The notes under the pieces are model-generated. The model was not told the DNA's origin, did no database searches, and saw only the letters and a list, made by a program, of their open reading frames with translations. The position numbers and the translations under genes are program-made. A stretch of 64,000 nt of DNA, taken from NCBI RefSeq assembly GCF_903166585.1, contig NZ_CAESCM010000002.1, positions 372,001 to 436,000 of the forward strand. Direction: 5' to 3'. This document shows, one piece after another, positions 19,400 through 28,663 of this stretch. This stretch comes from Pedobacter ghigonis. GTDB taxonomy: Bacteria > Bacteroidota > Bacteroidia > Sphingobacteriales > Sphingobacteriaceae. The stretch's first letter is position 1; every line of letters starts with the position of its first letter.

Positions 19400-19969
19400 A
19401 TGCAGGAAGAAATTCTTTTACAGATAAGCGGAAAAATTAAAGAACGTCGTAAAGAACTTGGCATTACCGTGCAGGAACTTGCCGATAAGGCATCGGTAAG
19501 CAAGGGACTTATTTCACAGATCGAAAATAGCCGTACCATACCATCGTTAATGGTGCTAATGGATATCATTAAAAGCCTGCAGATTGATTTGAACAGCTTT
19601 TTTAAGGATATCAATTTCCATAAAAAGGATGCACCTGTTCTGGTGAAGCGAAAAGACCAGTATCAGCAATTTGAAAAAGAGCAGGCCATGGGTTTTAACT
19701 ATTCGCGTATCCTCACCAAAAACATTAAATTTTCTACTGCTGATTTTGTGTTGCTCGAGCTGGAGGTAAATGCACACCGCCCGATGGTTAAAACTGAAGC
19801 TTTCGAATTTAAGTACATGATTGAAGGTAAGGTAGAATACCAGTTCTCTAAAAAGAAAATTATACTCGAAAAAGGAGATTCGATGCTTTTCGATGGTAGA
19901 CTCTCCCATACACCCGTTAATATTGGCGATGGAAAGGCATTAATGCTCGTTATTTATTTTTTTGAGTAA
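19400..19969 (+). CDS. XRE family regulator with C-terminal cupin domain
   Basis: A 189-residue regulator. Residues about 8-62 are an XRE-type helix-turn-helix (ITVQELADKASVSKGLISQI, ENSRTIPSLMVLMDI). Residues about 110-186 are a cupin (RPMVKTEAFEFKYMIEGKVE, LEKGDSMLFDG) that probably senses a small ligand. This HTH-cupin layout is common for regulators of amine, amino acid and phosphonate catabolism. It heads the 19.4-28.6 kb locus, whose promoters carry shared TGTTTA/TAAACA boxes, so it is the probable local regulator (inference). Confidence 0.9.
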   Translation: MQEEILLQISGKIKERRKELGITVQELADKASVSKGLISQIENSRTIPSLMVLMDIIKSLQIDLNSFFKDINFHKKDAPVLVKRKDQYQQFEKEQAMGFNYSRILTKNIKFSTADFVLLELEVNAHRPMVKTEAFEFKYMIEGKVEYQFSKKKIILEKGDSMLFDGRLSHTPVNIGDGKALMLVIYFFE

Positions 19970-19976
19970 CAAAATG

Positions 19977-20029
19977 ATAAACAATGTTTATTAATACTTA
20001 ACAAATTTTTACCTTCATGTTTATAAACA
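19977..20029. promoter_or_regulatory. two palindromic TGTTTA operators upstream of the phosphodiesterase gene
   Basis: ATAAACAATGTTTAT at 19977-19991 is a perfect 7-bp inverted repeat around a central A. TGTTTATAAACA at 20018-20029 is a perfect 12-bp palindrome. They share the TGTTTA/TAAACA half-site and bracket a weak -7-like TACCTTCA at 20010. The same half-site recurs before the DUF5690 gene and, more loosely, before susC. Binding by the adjacent XRE-cupin regulator is inferred. Confidence 0.6.
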
Positions 20030-20042
20030 CAAAAATAAACAA

Positions 20043-20939
20043 ATGAACATGAAGAAAATTTTATCAGCTGCACTATTACTGCTGTGTATGTGCCTTTCAG
20101 TAATGGGGCAATCAAAAAAAGTTAAACACGTTGTTTTAATAGGCTGTGATGGTTTTGGTGCGTATGCATTACAGGAAGCCAAAATGCCAAATCTTAAAGC
20201 GTTAATGAGCAGCGGCTCCTGGACCGATAAGGCCCGTTGCGTATTGCCATCTTCGAGTGCCGTAAACTGGGCTTCGTTATTAATGGGAGCCGGACCAACC
20301 GAGCATGGTTATACCGAATGGGACAGTAAAGTGCCCGAAATCCCTTCAGCAACCAAAACACCCTATGGTATATTTCCTACCATATTCAGCGTAATCAGAG
20401 ATCAGAAAAAAGAAGCTAAAACTGCTGTAGTTTACAGTTGGGGAGGTATTGGCTATCTTTTCGAAAAAGAGGCCGTTAATATTGTGGTTAACGGAAATGA
20501 TAAAGACGATTTTTGTACCGACACTGCCGCGACGATTATCAAAAAAGAAAAACCTTATTTTACCTTTTTGCATTTAGATGAGCCTGACCATACCGGGCAT
20601 GCCATTGGGCACCGTACGCCCGAATATTACAAACAACTGGAGCTGGTAGACCAACGCATCGGTAAAATTGTACAGGCCGTTAAAGATGCCGGGATAGCAG
20701 ACGAAACCATCATATTGGTTACTGCCGATCATGGAGGTAAAGGTAAGGGACATGGGGGCAAATCGCTTGATGAGGTTCAGATTCCGTGGATTATTGCCGG
20801 CCCAGGTGTGCGCAAAAACCACGAACTTAAAGATGTAATTATTACCTACGATACCGCTGCTACTTTAGCCTGGATTATGGGATTAAAGCAGCCGCAAAGC
20901 TGGCGCGGGAAACCAGTGCAGGAGGCATTTATAAAATAA
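20043..20939 (+). CDS. alkaline phosphatase superfamily phosphodiesterase/hydrolase
   Basis: A 298-residue secreted hydrolase (signal peptide ending near VMGQS; the ATG at 20049 is an alternative start). Type I phosphodiesterase/alkaline phosphatase fold: metal ligand Asp36 in GCDGFGAYA, probable nucleophile Ser72 in LPSSSAVNWASL with Asn75, DEPDHTGHAIGH and VTADHGGKGKGHGG for the two-metal site. This is shorter than typical nucleotide pyrophosphatases (the paralogue at 53620 has 452 residues). In context it may release phosphate or a phosphonate headgroup in the periplasm for the linked transporter and oxidoreductase. Sulfatase-type activity is unlikely without the Cys/Ser-X-Pro-X-Arg motif. 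Confidence 0.87.
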   Translation: MNMKKILSAALLLLCMCLSVMGQSKKVKHVVLIGCDGFGAYALQEAKMPNLKALMSSGSWTDKARCVLPSSSAVNWASLLMGAGPTEHGYTEWDSKVPEIPSATKTPYGIFPTIFSVIRDQKKEAKTAVVYSWGGIGYLFEKEAVNIVVNGNDKDDFCTDTAATIIKKEKPYFTFLHLDEPDHTGHAIGHRTPEYYKQLELVDQRIGKIVQAVKDAGIADETIILVTADHGGKGKGHGGKSLDEVQIPWIIAGPGVRKNHELKDVIITYDTAATLAWIMGLKQPQSWRGKPVQEAFIK

Positions 20940-20985
20940 CACTTGCTTCGGCCGGTGTAAACTTAACAATTTGATAACTTAACTT

Positions 20986-21018
20986 TTGTTTACAAATAAT
21001 AAACTATGTTTACTATTG
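20986..21018 (+). promoter_or_regulatory. promoter and TGTTTAC boxes upstream of the DUF5690 gene
   Basis: TTG at 20986-20988 and TACTATTG at 21011-21018, with 22 bases between, form a probable promoter. TGTTTAC occurs at 20987-20993 and again at 21007-21013, exactly 20 bases apart, overlapping both promoter elements; ATAAAC at 20999-21004 makes an inverted pair with the second. This layout suggests repression by a TGTTTA-binding factor. Confidence 0.5.
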
Positions 21019-21097
21019 CGATGTTAAATAAAAGAGTTTATGGCTATCAGGTTAAAAGCGTTAAACAAAACATGCGCAATCGTTAAAAAAAGGTATT

Positions 21098-22477
21098 ATG
21101 CCGGTAATAAATTTCAGCAGGCTCAAATTAATAAGCTCGGCAGTTAAAATGAGCCTGCTGCATGTTGCCCGCAAAAAAGCACTTAACTGGCCCTATTGGT
21201 TAATTACTGTGCTTGGTGGTATTGCTGCTTTTGGCTGCTATACCAGTATGTATGCTTTCAGGAAAGCCTTTGCCTCGGCCACTTTCGAGCATCAGGAGTT
21301 TCTGCATGTCGATTATAAAGTATGGCTGGTGGTTGCGCAAATGGTGGGTTATACGCTCAGCAAGTTTTATGGCATCCGCTTTATCTCCGAATCGGGTAAA
21401 AATAACCGGGCGCGGAGTATTATCCTGCTTATAGTTTTTTCATGGCTGGCCTTACTCGGCTTTGCATGCGTGCCTGCCCCTTACAATATTGTTTTCCTGC
21501 TGCTTAATGGTTTCCCTCTGGGGATGATCTGGGGTTTGGTATTTAGCTATTTGGAAGGTCGCAAAACCACCGAATTTATGGGGGCATTAATGTCTATCAG
21601 TTTAATCTTTGCTTCGGGCTTTGTTAAAACGGTGGCGCGCACGCTAATGTCGGTGGTTGGGGTAAGCGATAACTGGATGCCTTTTCTCACCGGACTTGTT
21701 TTTCTGTTGCCGCTCTTCTTCTTTGTTTTTTGCCTGGAAGTAATGCCTCCACCATCAAAGGAAGATAAGCAATTGCGTACCGAACGTGTACCCATGAATG
21801 CCAAACAGCGCACTAAATTTATTGCTGCTTTTTTACCGGGCATTGTGCTCACCATTATTATTTATGTGCTGCTTACCTGTATCCGCGATATGCGCGATAA
21901 TTTTGAAGTAGAGATCTGGAACGGCTTAGGTATTCACGATAACCACATTTATACCCGAATCGATACGCTGATTTCGGTAGTGGTACTGGTGATGATCGGA
22001 TTGTTGATCCTGATTAAAGATAACCTCAAAGCCTTTACCGTTATCCACATCATGATTATAGCAGGCTGTTTGCTAATTGGCTTTAGTACATTCCTTTTTG
22101 ATAGGGGCTATGTAGGGCCGGTTAGTTGGATGGCGCTTTTAGGTATGGGGCTTTACATGGCCTATATTCCTTATAACGCCATTTTCTTTGAGCGTATGAT
22201 TGCCAATTTCCATTACAAGAGCAACATTGGCTTCATTATGTATGTGGCCGATTCTATTGGTTATGTAGGCAGTTTCTCGGTGTTAATGCTGCACGAATTT
22301 GGTGAAACCAATGTAAGCTGGATGCATTTCTTTAAACAGTGTTTAATTACCGTACCACTTATTGGCGGTGTGTGCAGTGTGCTTTCGCTCATTTATTTCA
22401 GGCGAAAAACCCTGCTGACGAATAAAAAACAACAGCCCCTGCCGGCTAAACAGGTGTGGAGCAGTATTTCAGAATAA
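21098..22477 (+). CDS. DUF5690 family MFS-like membrane protein
   Basis: A 459-residue inner-membrane protein with about 11-12 hydrophobic segments and an MFS-like pattern, matching the DUF5690 family as I recognise it (NWPYWLITVLGGIAAFGCYT and FPLGMIWGLVFSYLEGRKTT). A start at 21149 is possible. No characterised function is known to me. It sits directly before a phosphonate-type FAD oxidoreductase and between a phosphodiesterase and SusC/SusD genes, so import of the compound oxidised by its neighbour is the natural inference. Confidence 0.8.
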   Translation: MPVINFSRLKLISSAVKMSLLHVARKKALNWPYWLITVLGGIAAFGCYTSMYAFRKAFASATFEHQEFLHVDYKVWLVVAQMVGYTLSKFYGIRFISESGKNNRARSIILLIVFSWLALLGFACVPAPYNIVFLLLNGFPLGMIWGLVFSYLEGRKTTEFMGALMSISLIFASGFVKTVARTLMSVVGVSDNWMPFLTGLVFLLPLFFFVFCLEVMPPPSKEDKQLRTERVPMNAKQRTKFIAAFLPGIVLTIIIYVLLTCIRDMRDNFEVEIWNGLGIHDNHIYTRIDTLISVVVLVMIGLLILIKDNLKAFTVIHIMIIAGCLLIGFSTFLFDRGYVGPVSWMALLGMGLYMAYIPYNAIFFERMIANFHYKSNIGFIMYVADSIGYVGSFSVLMLHEFGETNVSWMHFFKQCLITVPLIGGVCSVLSLIYFRRKTLLTNKKQQPLPAKQVWSSISE

Positions 22478-22540
22478 CGATTAATATAAATTTGTGCCGG
22501 CCGGAAATTAAAACCAGTGCGGCACCCGAATAAAAATTCA

Positions 22541-23704
22541 ATGACAAATAAACATTTCGATCTTATTGTAGTTGGTGGTGGTATATTGGGTACTTTCCAT
22601 GCTTACCATGCGCTGCTTGCCGGTAAAACAGTATTGCAGTTAGAAAAAGATAATTATCCGGTAGGTGCTACCGTGCGTAACTTTGGTCAGGTGGTACCAT
22701 CGGGTATGGAAGCCGAGTGGTTTGAGTATGGTGTAGCCGGACTTGAAATCTATAAATCTATCCAGCAGGAATTCGATATTTCAGTGCGCAACAACGGCAG
22801 TGTTTATATCGTATCCGATGCCGATGAGCAAACCTTAATACACGAGCTAAAAGCGCATTACGATACTTTAGGTTACGAAACCGAACTGCTTGGACAGGCT
22901 GCAATCTTAAATAAATATCCATCCATAAAATCTACTTATGCAAAGGAGGCCATATTCTTTCCGCAGGAAATTAGTGTAGAGCCGGAATTGATGATTTATC
23001 GCCTGCAGCAATACATGCAAACGAAGTTTGAAAATTATCAGTTGCACTACAATAGCCCGGTAACCGCTTGCCAGCGCAGGGGCAGCGGGGTAGAAGTAGG
23101 CTTAAAAAACAACAGTGTGCTTTTTACCGGCGATAAAGCTGTAATCTGTAATGGTTACGAGTTTAAATTGCTTTATCCCGAATTGTTTAGCGAAAGTGGT
23201 ATTGTTGTAAGTAAACTGCAAATGATGCGCACGGTGCCACTGGCCGATGTAAAGCTATCGGGAAATATTTTAACAGGCTTAACTACCCGCAGGTACGAAA
23301 GTTTTGAGCATTACTGCCCTTCTTTCCACTCGATAAAAACACCCGAACATTACGAAGAACTTAAAAAATGGGGTATTCATATCCTGTTTAAGCAGGCGGT
23401 AGATAACAGCATTATTATCGGCGATTCACACGTATATGCAGATGTAAACCATTTCGACGACCTGGGTTTTGATCTCGGTCATCACATTAACGAATTAATG
23501 CTCGAAGAAGCCGCGCGGATTGTTGATTTTGACGTGCGCAAGCTGCAAACTACCTGGGCTGGCTTTTATCCGCAACACCCCACTAAACACATTGTAACCT
23601 ACGATTTAGATGATTGTATCCATATCCGTACCGCCATTGGTGGCAAAGGTATGACCGCCAGCGCCGGTTATTCGGCTGAAAGCATTAAGAATATATTTAG
23701 TTAA
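22541..23704 (+). CDS. TIGR03364-type FAD-dependent oxidoreductase (phosphonate-associated)
   Basis: A 387-residue flavoprotein of the glycine/D-amino acid oxidase superfamily. I prefer the ATG at 22541 over the GTG at 22517. The FAD Rossmann motif DLIVVGGGILGTFHAYHALL is at the N-terminus with LQLEKD ending strand 2, and a C-terminal FAD segment HIRTAIGGKGMTASAGYSAE. The sequence fits the TIGR03364 group, a family described as genomically linked to phosphonatase-like hydrolases and proposed to deaminate aminophosphonates oxidatively. No phosphonatase (HAD) gene is seen in this window, so the substrate remains open. Confidence 0.85.
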   Translation: MTNKHFDLIVVGGGILGTFHAYHALLAGKTVLQLEKDNYPVGATVRNFGQVVPSGMEAEWFEYGVAGLEIYKSIQQEFDISVRNNGSVYIVSDADEQTLIHELKAHYDTLGYETELLGQAAILNKYPSIKSTYAKEAIFFPQEISVEPELMIYRLQQYMQTKFENYQLHYNSPVTACQRRGSGVEVGLKNNSVLFTGDKAVICNGYEFKLLYPELFSESGIVVSKLQMMRTVPLADVKLSGNILTGLTTRRYESFEHYCPSFHSIKTPEHYEELKKWGIHILFKQAVDNSIIIGDSHVYADVNHFDDLGFDLGHHINELMLEEAARIVDFDVRKLQTTWAGFYPQHPTKHIVTYDLDDCIHIRTAIGGKGMTASAGYSAESIKNIFS

Positions 23705-23713
23705 CAAATGCTA

Positions 23714-23778
23714 AACAAAATCATGGTGTTTTGTTAACTAAAAGTTGGTATTAGGCTAACATGCACGTCTTAATATTG
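23714..23778 (+). promoter_or_regulatory. susC promoter with upstream inverted repeat
   Basis: TTG at 23745-23747 and TAATATTG at 23771-23778, spaced by 23 bases, match the local promoter type. Just upstream AACAAAA (23714-23720) and TTTTGTT (23729-23735) form an inverted repeat, with TAAACA at 23712-23717 resembling the boxes upstream in this locus. The hairpin could instead be a weak terminator of the oxidoreductase gene. Confidence 0.45.
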
Positions 23779-23809
23779 CATCTATAAACCTTAAAAATTT
23801 TATAGATAA

Positions 23810-26800
23810 ATGAAACATCTCTACAAGATGAAGACATGCATGGTAGCCTTACTGCTGCTCTGCCTCACGCCTTATTTTACATGGGCGCAAACAAAAATAG
23901 CAGGTCTGGTTAAAGATGATGCACAGCAACCCATCCCCGGGGTAAGTGTGCTGGTAAAGGGTACTAAAAAAGCCACTTCTACCGATCTTTCAGGTCGCTT
24001 TACCATTGATGTCAAAACTGGCGAAACTTTAGTGTTTAGCTCAATTGGCTTTCTTCAGCAGGAAGTTGAAGTAAGCGGAAACAACCTTACCGTAACCTTA
24101 AAAACAGATTCGAAAAATTTAAATGAAGTTGTGGTTACCGCACTTGGTATCCGTAAAGAAAAACGTAACCTTGGTTATGCCATTCAGGAAGTAAAAGGGG
24201 CCGATCTGGTAAAAGCCAGAGAAGCCAATCCGGTAAATGGTTTGGTGGGTAAGGTTGCCGGTTTAACGGTAGGTGTATCTTCCGAACTTTTAGGCCGTTC
24301 GTCGCTTTACCTGCGTGGTAACAATGTAAATCTGGTAGTGGTAGATGGGGTGCCGATTAATTCGGATACCTGGAACATCAACCCTGATGATATTGATACC
24401 TACACCGTATTAAAAGGCCCTGCAGCTGCGGCGCTTTACGGTTATCAGGCCTACAACGGTGCTTTGTTAATTACCACTAAAAAAGGAAAGCTGAACGATA
24501 AAGGCTTTGTGGTAGAATTAAATTCAAGCACACAGTTTAACAAGGGTTTTATTGCCTTGCCTAAAAGCCAGGATGAGTACGGCCCCGGCGAGCACAGTGC
24601 CTATGCTTTTGGTGATGGAAAAGGTGGTGGCTTAAACGATGGCGATTACGATATCTGGGGCCCAAAATTTGAAGGCCAGCTTATTCCGCAATACGATAGT
24701 CCGGTGGTAAACGGCGTGCGCCAGGGTACACCATGGGTAGCCCGCGGAAAAGACAACTTAAAGCGCTTTATCCAAACCGGATTGCTTTCGGCCAACAACA
24801 TTGCATTATCTTCGGCTACCGATAAATACAATTTAAGGGTATCGGTTTCTAATAATTATCAAAAAGGGATTATCCCGAATACCCAGCTCAACATTAATAA
24901 TTTTAATGTGAGCGGTACCTATAACATCAGCCCTAAATTAAAGGCTGAAGCTTATATCAATTACAGTCGTCAGTTTTCTGATAATATTCCGGATGTAAAC
25001 TATGGCCCCAACAGTGTAATTTATAATATGACACTTTGGGGTGGTGCCGACTGGAATATCGACGATATGAAAAATTACTGGCAAGCCGGTAAAGAAGGCA
25101 TCCAGTCTGTTTATGCGGAGTACCAGCGTTACCACAACCCATATTTTATGTCGTATGAGTGGTTAAGAGGCCATAAAAAGAACGATATTAACGGATATGC
25201 ATCATTAAACTATAACCTGGTTAAAGGTTTGGATGTGATGTTGAAAACGCAGATTTCTACCTACGACCAGTTAAGAACAGAAAAAATGCCATTTTCGGCA
25301 CACCCTTACGGTCGCGAGGAAGGTTTGGGCGATTACCGCGAAGACCGCAGGAGTATGTTCGAGAATAATACTCAGCTACTTTTAAAATACAATAAAAACG
25401 TTGGCGATCTATTCGAAATCAGTGCCTTTGGTGGTGGTAATGCACGTAACTTCAGCTACAACTCCAGCTTTACCACAACCGATTACCTGAACGTACCTAA
25501 TGTGTACAATTTCTCTAACTCTAAAAACCCGGTAAAGGCATTTAACTTTAATTCGAAAATGCTCGTATTAAGTGCTTTTTATTCAGTCGATATCAGCTTT
25601 AAAAAATACCTGAATATCAATACTACGGGCCGTATTGATAAAAACTCTGCCTTGCCAATGGGCAACAATTCGGCATTTTACCCGTCGGTTTCTTTAAGCT
25701 CGGTAATATCTGATTATGTAAAAATGCCTGCTTTTATTTCTTTTGCGAAAGTAAGGGCATCATACGCTAACGTTAAAGATCCGGGTTTAGGTACTTTAGA
25801 ATATATTGGCGCTACGCCGCTGCAAACATATCCTTTGGGTTATGGTGCCGAATATACTTCATCGTATGGTGGTCCGGGTTATGGCTTGTCTTCGCCATAT
25901 AGCGTTAGGCCAACTTTTAACAACCAAACCGGTGCTTTTTATACCGATAACCTGATCGATTTAAATGCGGTAAAAGCGCAAAGCCGTACCAATTATGAAG
26001 GCGGTATCGACCTTAAGTTTTTAAAGAACAGACTGGGTTTTGAAGCCACTTATTTCCGTTATATCGACGGACCAAAAATCATCAGGCAAAACATTTCGCC
26101 TGCTACAGGTTACCAAACCAATACCATTAACGGCCGTAAAACACAAAACAGCGGTGTGGAGTTAAGTTTATCAGGCACGCCGGTGCTTACTGATAAGTTT
26201 GGCTGGGATGTACTGGTAAACTGGTCTACCTATAAGCAAATTTACAAAGAACTTGCGCCGGGCGAAACTTCGGTAGATCAGTTTTTCAAGACAGGCGACC
26301 GTATCGATAATATTTATGGTTCGGTGCTGGCTAAATCGCCAAACGGACAGGTAATCCACACTTCGAGCGGTACGCCCATTTCGTTACCGGTTAACCAGCT
26401 GCTGGGCCATGCCGATCCAAACTGGGTATGGAGTATCAGTAATAAGTTCAGGTACCAAAATTTCTCTTTCAGCTTTCAGTTAGACGGAAAAGTTGGTGGT
26501 GTAATGCAGGATTATGTGCGGTTGAAATCCTTTCAAGGGGGGCGCCAGATCGAAACCATACAGGGCAAAATGGGCGAAGCCAGGTATCAGGATTATGTAC
26601 ACGTAAACGATCCGAACTATAAAGGTACCTGGGTAGGCGATGGAGTGGTTGTAACCAACGGAGCCAAGATTAATTTCGATCCGGTTACAGGCGTTATTAC
26701 CAATTACAACCAGCTTACTTTTGCACCAAATACCACTCCGCAACTGCTGCAGGATTACCTGGGCGTTTTTTACGGAGCGAAAGAAAATACCATGATGAGC

Positions 26801-27037
26801 CGTACCTATGCCAAACTGCGCGAGATAACCTTCGGTTATCAGTTGCCTAAAAAGCTACTGGCCAATACTTTTATCCGTTCGGCCAATATATCGGTAGTAG
26901 GGCGTAACCTACTTTATTTTATCAATTCTACCTATAATGATGTGGATGTAGATCAGTATTCGGGAAGAGAAGGTACTTCTACCTTGCAAACGCCAACTAC
27001 CCGGAGTGTTGGTTTTAACCTCAATGTTACTTTCTAG
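23810..27037 (+). CDS. SusC/RagA family TonB-linked outer membrane transporter
   Basis: A 1075-residue outer membrane receptor. Signal peptide with cleavage near TWAQT (an ATG at 23828 is an alternative start). Residues about 28-105 are the CarboxypepD_reg-like domain (KIAGLVKDDAQQPIPGVSVL), followed by the SusC-specific segment LNEVVVTALGIRKEKRNLGY, the plug (residues about 125-225, with ALYGYQAYNGALLITTKKG) and a 22-strand barrel ending NLNVTF. It forms a lidded importer with the SusD protein encoded 20 bases downstream. Because the pair is next to a phosphodiesterase, a DUF5690 membrane protein and a phosphonate-type oxidoreductase and no glycosidase, the cargo is probably not a glycan. 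Confidence 0.95.
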   Translation: MKHLYKMKTCMVALLLLCLTPYFTWAQTKIAGLVKDDAQQPIPGVSVLVKGTKKATSTDLSGRFTIDVKTGETLVFSSIGFLQQEVEVSGNNLTVTLKTDSKNLNEVVVTALGIRKEKRNLGYAIQEVKGADLVKAREANPVNGLVGKVAGLTVGVSSELLGRSSLYLRGNNVNLVVVDGVPINSDTWNINPDDIDTYTVLKGPAAAALYGYQAYNGALLITTKKGKLNDKGFVVELNSSTQFNKGFIALPKSQDEYGPGEHSAYAFGDGKGGGLNDGDYDIWGPKFEGQLIPQYDSPVVNGVRQGTPWVARGKDNLKRFIQTGLLSANNIALSSATDKYNLRVSVSNNYQKGIIPNTQLNINNFNVSGTYNISPKLKAEAYINYSRQFSDNIPDVNYGPNSVIYNMTLWGGADWNIDDMKNYWQAGKEGIQSVYAEYQRYHNPYFMSYEWLRGHKKNDINGYASLNYNLVKGLDVMLKTQISTYDQLRTEKMPFSAHPYGREEGLGDYREDRRSMFENNTQLLLKYNKNVGDLFEISAFGGGNARNFSYNSSFTTTDYLNVPNVYNFSNSKNPVKAFNFNSKMLVLSAFYSVDISFKKYLNINTTGRIDKNSALPMGNNSAFYPSVSLSSVISDYVKMPAFISFAKVRASYANVKDPGLGTLEYIGATPLQTYPLGYGAEYTSSYGGPGYGLSSPYSVRPTFNNQTGAFYTDNLIDLNAVKAQSRTNYEGGIDLKFLKNRLGFEATYFRYIDGPKIIRQNISPATGYQTNTINGRKTQNSGVELSLSGTPVLTDKFGWDVLVNWSTYKQIYKELAPGETSVDQFFKTGDRIDNIYGSVLAKSPNGQVIHTSSGTPISLPVNQLLGHADPNWVWSISNKFRYQNFSFSFQLDGKVGGVMQDYVRLKSFQGGRQIETIQGKMGEARYQDYVHVNDPNYKGTWVGDGVVVTNGAKINFDPVTGVITNYNQLTFAPNTTPQLLQDYLGVFYGAKENTMMSRTYAKLREITFGYQLPKKLLANTFIRSANISVVGRNLLYFINSTYNDVDVDQYSGREGTSTLQTPTTRSVGFNLNVTF

Positions 27038-27057
27038 CCATTCAAAAATACAAGATC

Positions 27058-28626
27058 ATGAAATCAATATATCGCATACTGTTTCTTTTCATCGCAATGG
27101 CGGCTGCCACCACGGGATGTAAAAAAACTTTCGAAGAAAATTTTAATAATCCCAACCAGGCCGAGCATGTTCCGCCAAACTTATTAATCAATGGTATTTT
27201 GTACAATATGTACGAAGCGCCGTTTTCGGGTTCCGAACGCTGGAACCAATACACCGCGGCAAATTATTTCTATTATGCCAACAACAATTACGACTGGACA
27301 GGTGCATCTTTAGATTACACTACTTTAAAAAACGTAGTTAAAATGGAAGAAGAAGCCAGCCGTTTAGGTGGCGAGGTAGCTAAGCCTTACCTGGCGCTGG
27401 CCAAATTCTTTAAAGCTTATTTCTTTGTTAAAATGAGTTTAAAGGTTGGCGATTTACCAATGACGGAGGCTTTAAAAGGCTTCGCTAACCTCACCCCAAA
27501 ATACGATACTCAAAAAGATATCTTTAAGCAATCGTTAAGCTGGTTAGATGAAGCCAACAACAGCCTGGCAACCCTGATTGCTGCAGGTAACAAAGAGCTA
27601 AAAGGCGATATTTACCTTAAGAATGATTTGTTGGCCTGGCAAAAGGTGGTTAATACCTTTAGGTTAAGAACTTTGATTCAGCTGAGCAGCAGGGTTGATG
27701 ATGCCGATTTGCAGGTGAAACAGCAGTTTGCAACCATACTGGCTAACCCAACAAAATATCCGGTAATGGATAGTATGGCCGATAATCTGCAATTTGTGTA
27801 CAACGAAAGTTTTAACAAGTACCCTAACAACAAAGATAATTTCGGTAATGATGCCTTGCGTTATAACATGGCCGGAACGTATTTAAATACGCTTTCGGCA
27901 CTTAAAGACCCGCGGGCGTATATGGTGGCCGAACCTGCAAGAGGAATTGCTGAAGCCAATGCTTATGCACTTACCGATTACCGCAATTTTGTGGGTGCAA
28001 GTTCAGGCGAAGATCAGGGGGTGATGCTGGATAAAGTACAGAAAGGTTTGTACTCGCTTATTGGTCGTTACCGGTATTACAGTGGCTATACGGCCGAAAA
28101 TACTTTTATTATTGCCTATCCCGAATTATGTTTCATTAAAGCAGAGGGGATAAACCGTGGCTGGGCTACCGGCGATGCCGAAAGCTGGTATAAAAAAGGC
28201 ATTCTGGCTTCTATTGCTTTTTATGGCATTCACGATGGTAGTAATACCGTTACTTTTTTGAAAAAGGATGGAAAACTGGGCGAATTTGAAACCTATGCTG
28301 TTAATTTTTCTTTCGAAACCGATTATTACGCACAAAACTCTGTTAAATATGCTGGCAATACTGCCGATGGTTTGAAACAAATCCTGACCCAAAAGTACCT
28401 GGCTTACTTCCGTAATTCAGGCTTCGAAGCCTACTATCAAAACCGTAGAACAGGTGTGCCTGAGTTTCAGACCGGACCTGGAACAGGTAACAGTCAAAGG
28501 ATTCCTAAGCGTTTTCAGTACCCGGATATTGAGCGCACCACCAATGGTGATAACCTTAAACAGGCTTTAACACGCCAATATAACGGCACTGATGATATTA
28601 ATCAGGCTCCATGGATTGTTAAATAG
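27058..28626 (+). CDS. SusD/RagB family nutrient-binding outer membrane lipoprotein
   Basis: A 522-residue surface lipoprotein. The signal peptide ends in the lipobox ATTGC followed by KK, so Cys21 is the lipidation site. The sequence fits the SusD-like_2 branch (NPNQAEHVPPNLLINGILYN near the N-terminus, then helical TPR-like scaffold, and ARQ-like C-terminal region ending NQAPWIVK). This branch usually pairs with SusC proteins lacking a classical polysaccharide locus. It functions as the lid and ligand-binding subunit of the upstream SusC. A strong terminator follows. Confidence 0.94.
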   Translation: MKSIYRILFLFIAMAAATTGCKKTFEENFNNPNQAEHVPPNLLINGILYNMYEAPFSGSERWNQYTAANYFYYANNNYDWTGASLDYTTLKNVVKMEEEASRLGGEVAKPYLALAKFFKAYFFVKMSLKVGDLPMTEALKGFANLTPKYDTQKDIFKQSLSWLDEANNSLATLIAAGNKELKGDIYLKNDLLAWQKVVNTFRLRTLIQLSSRVDDADLQVKQQFATILANPTKYPVMDSMADNLQFVYNESFNKYPNNKDNFGNDALRYNMAGTYLNTLSALKDPRAYMVAEPARGIAEANAYALTDYRNFVGASSGEDQGVMLDKVQKGLYSLIGRYRYYSGYTAENTFIIAYPELCFIKAEGINRGWATGDAESWYKKGILASIAFYGIHDGSNTVTFLKKDGKLGEFETYAVNFSFETDYYAQNSVKYAGNTADGLKQILTQKYLAYFRNSGFEAYYQNRRTGVPEFQTGPGTGNSQRIPKRFQYPDIERTTNGDNLKQALTRQYNGTDDINQAPWIVK

Positions 28627-28663
28627 GTGTTCTTAACTGTTTGGTAATCAGTTTGAAAATAGC

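Noticed and set aside
19400..28626. Polysaccharide utilisation locus
   Set aside because: The SusC/SusD pair invites this call but no glycoside hydrolase, lyase, or sugar sensor is present between the flanking terminators; phosphodiesterase and phosphonate-type oxidoreductase fit better.
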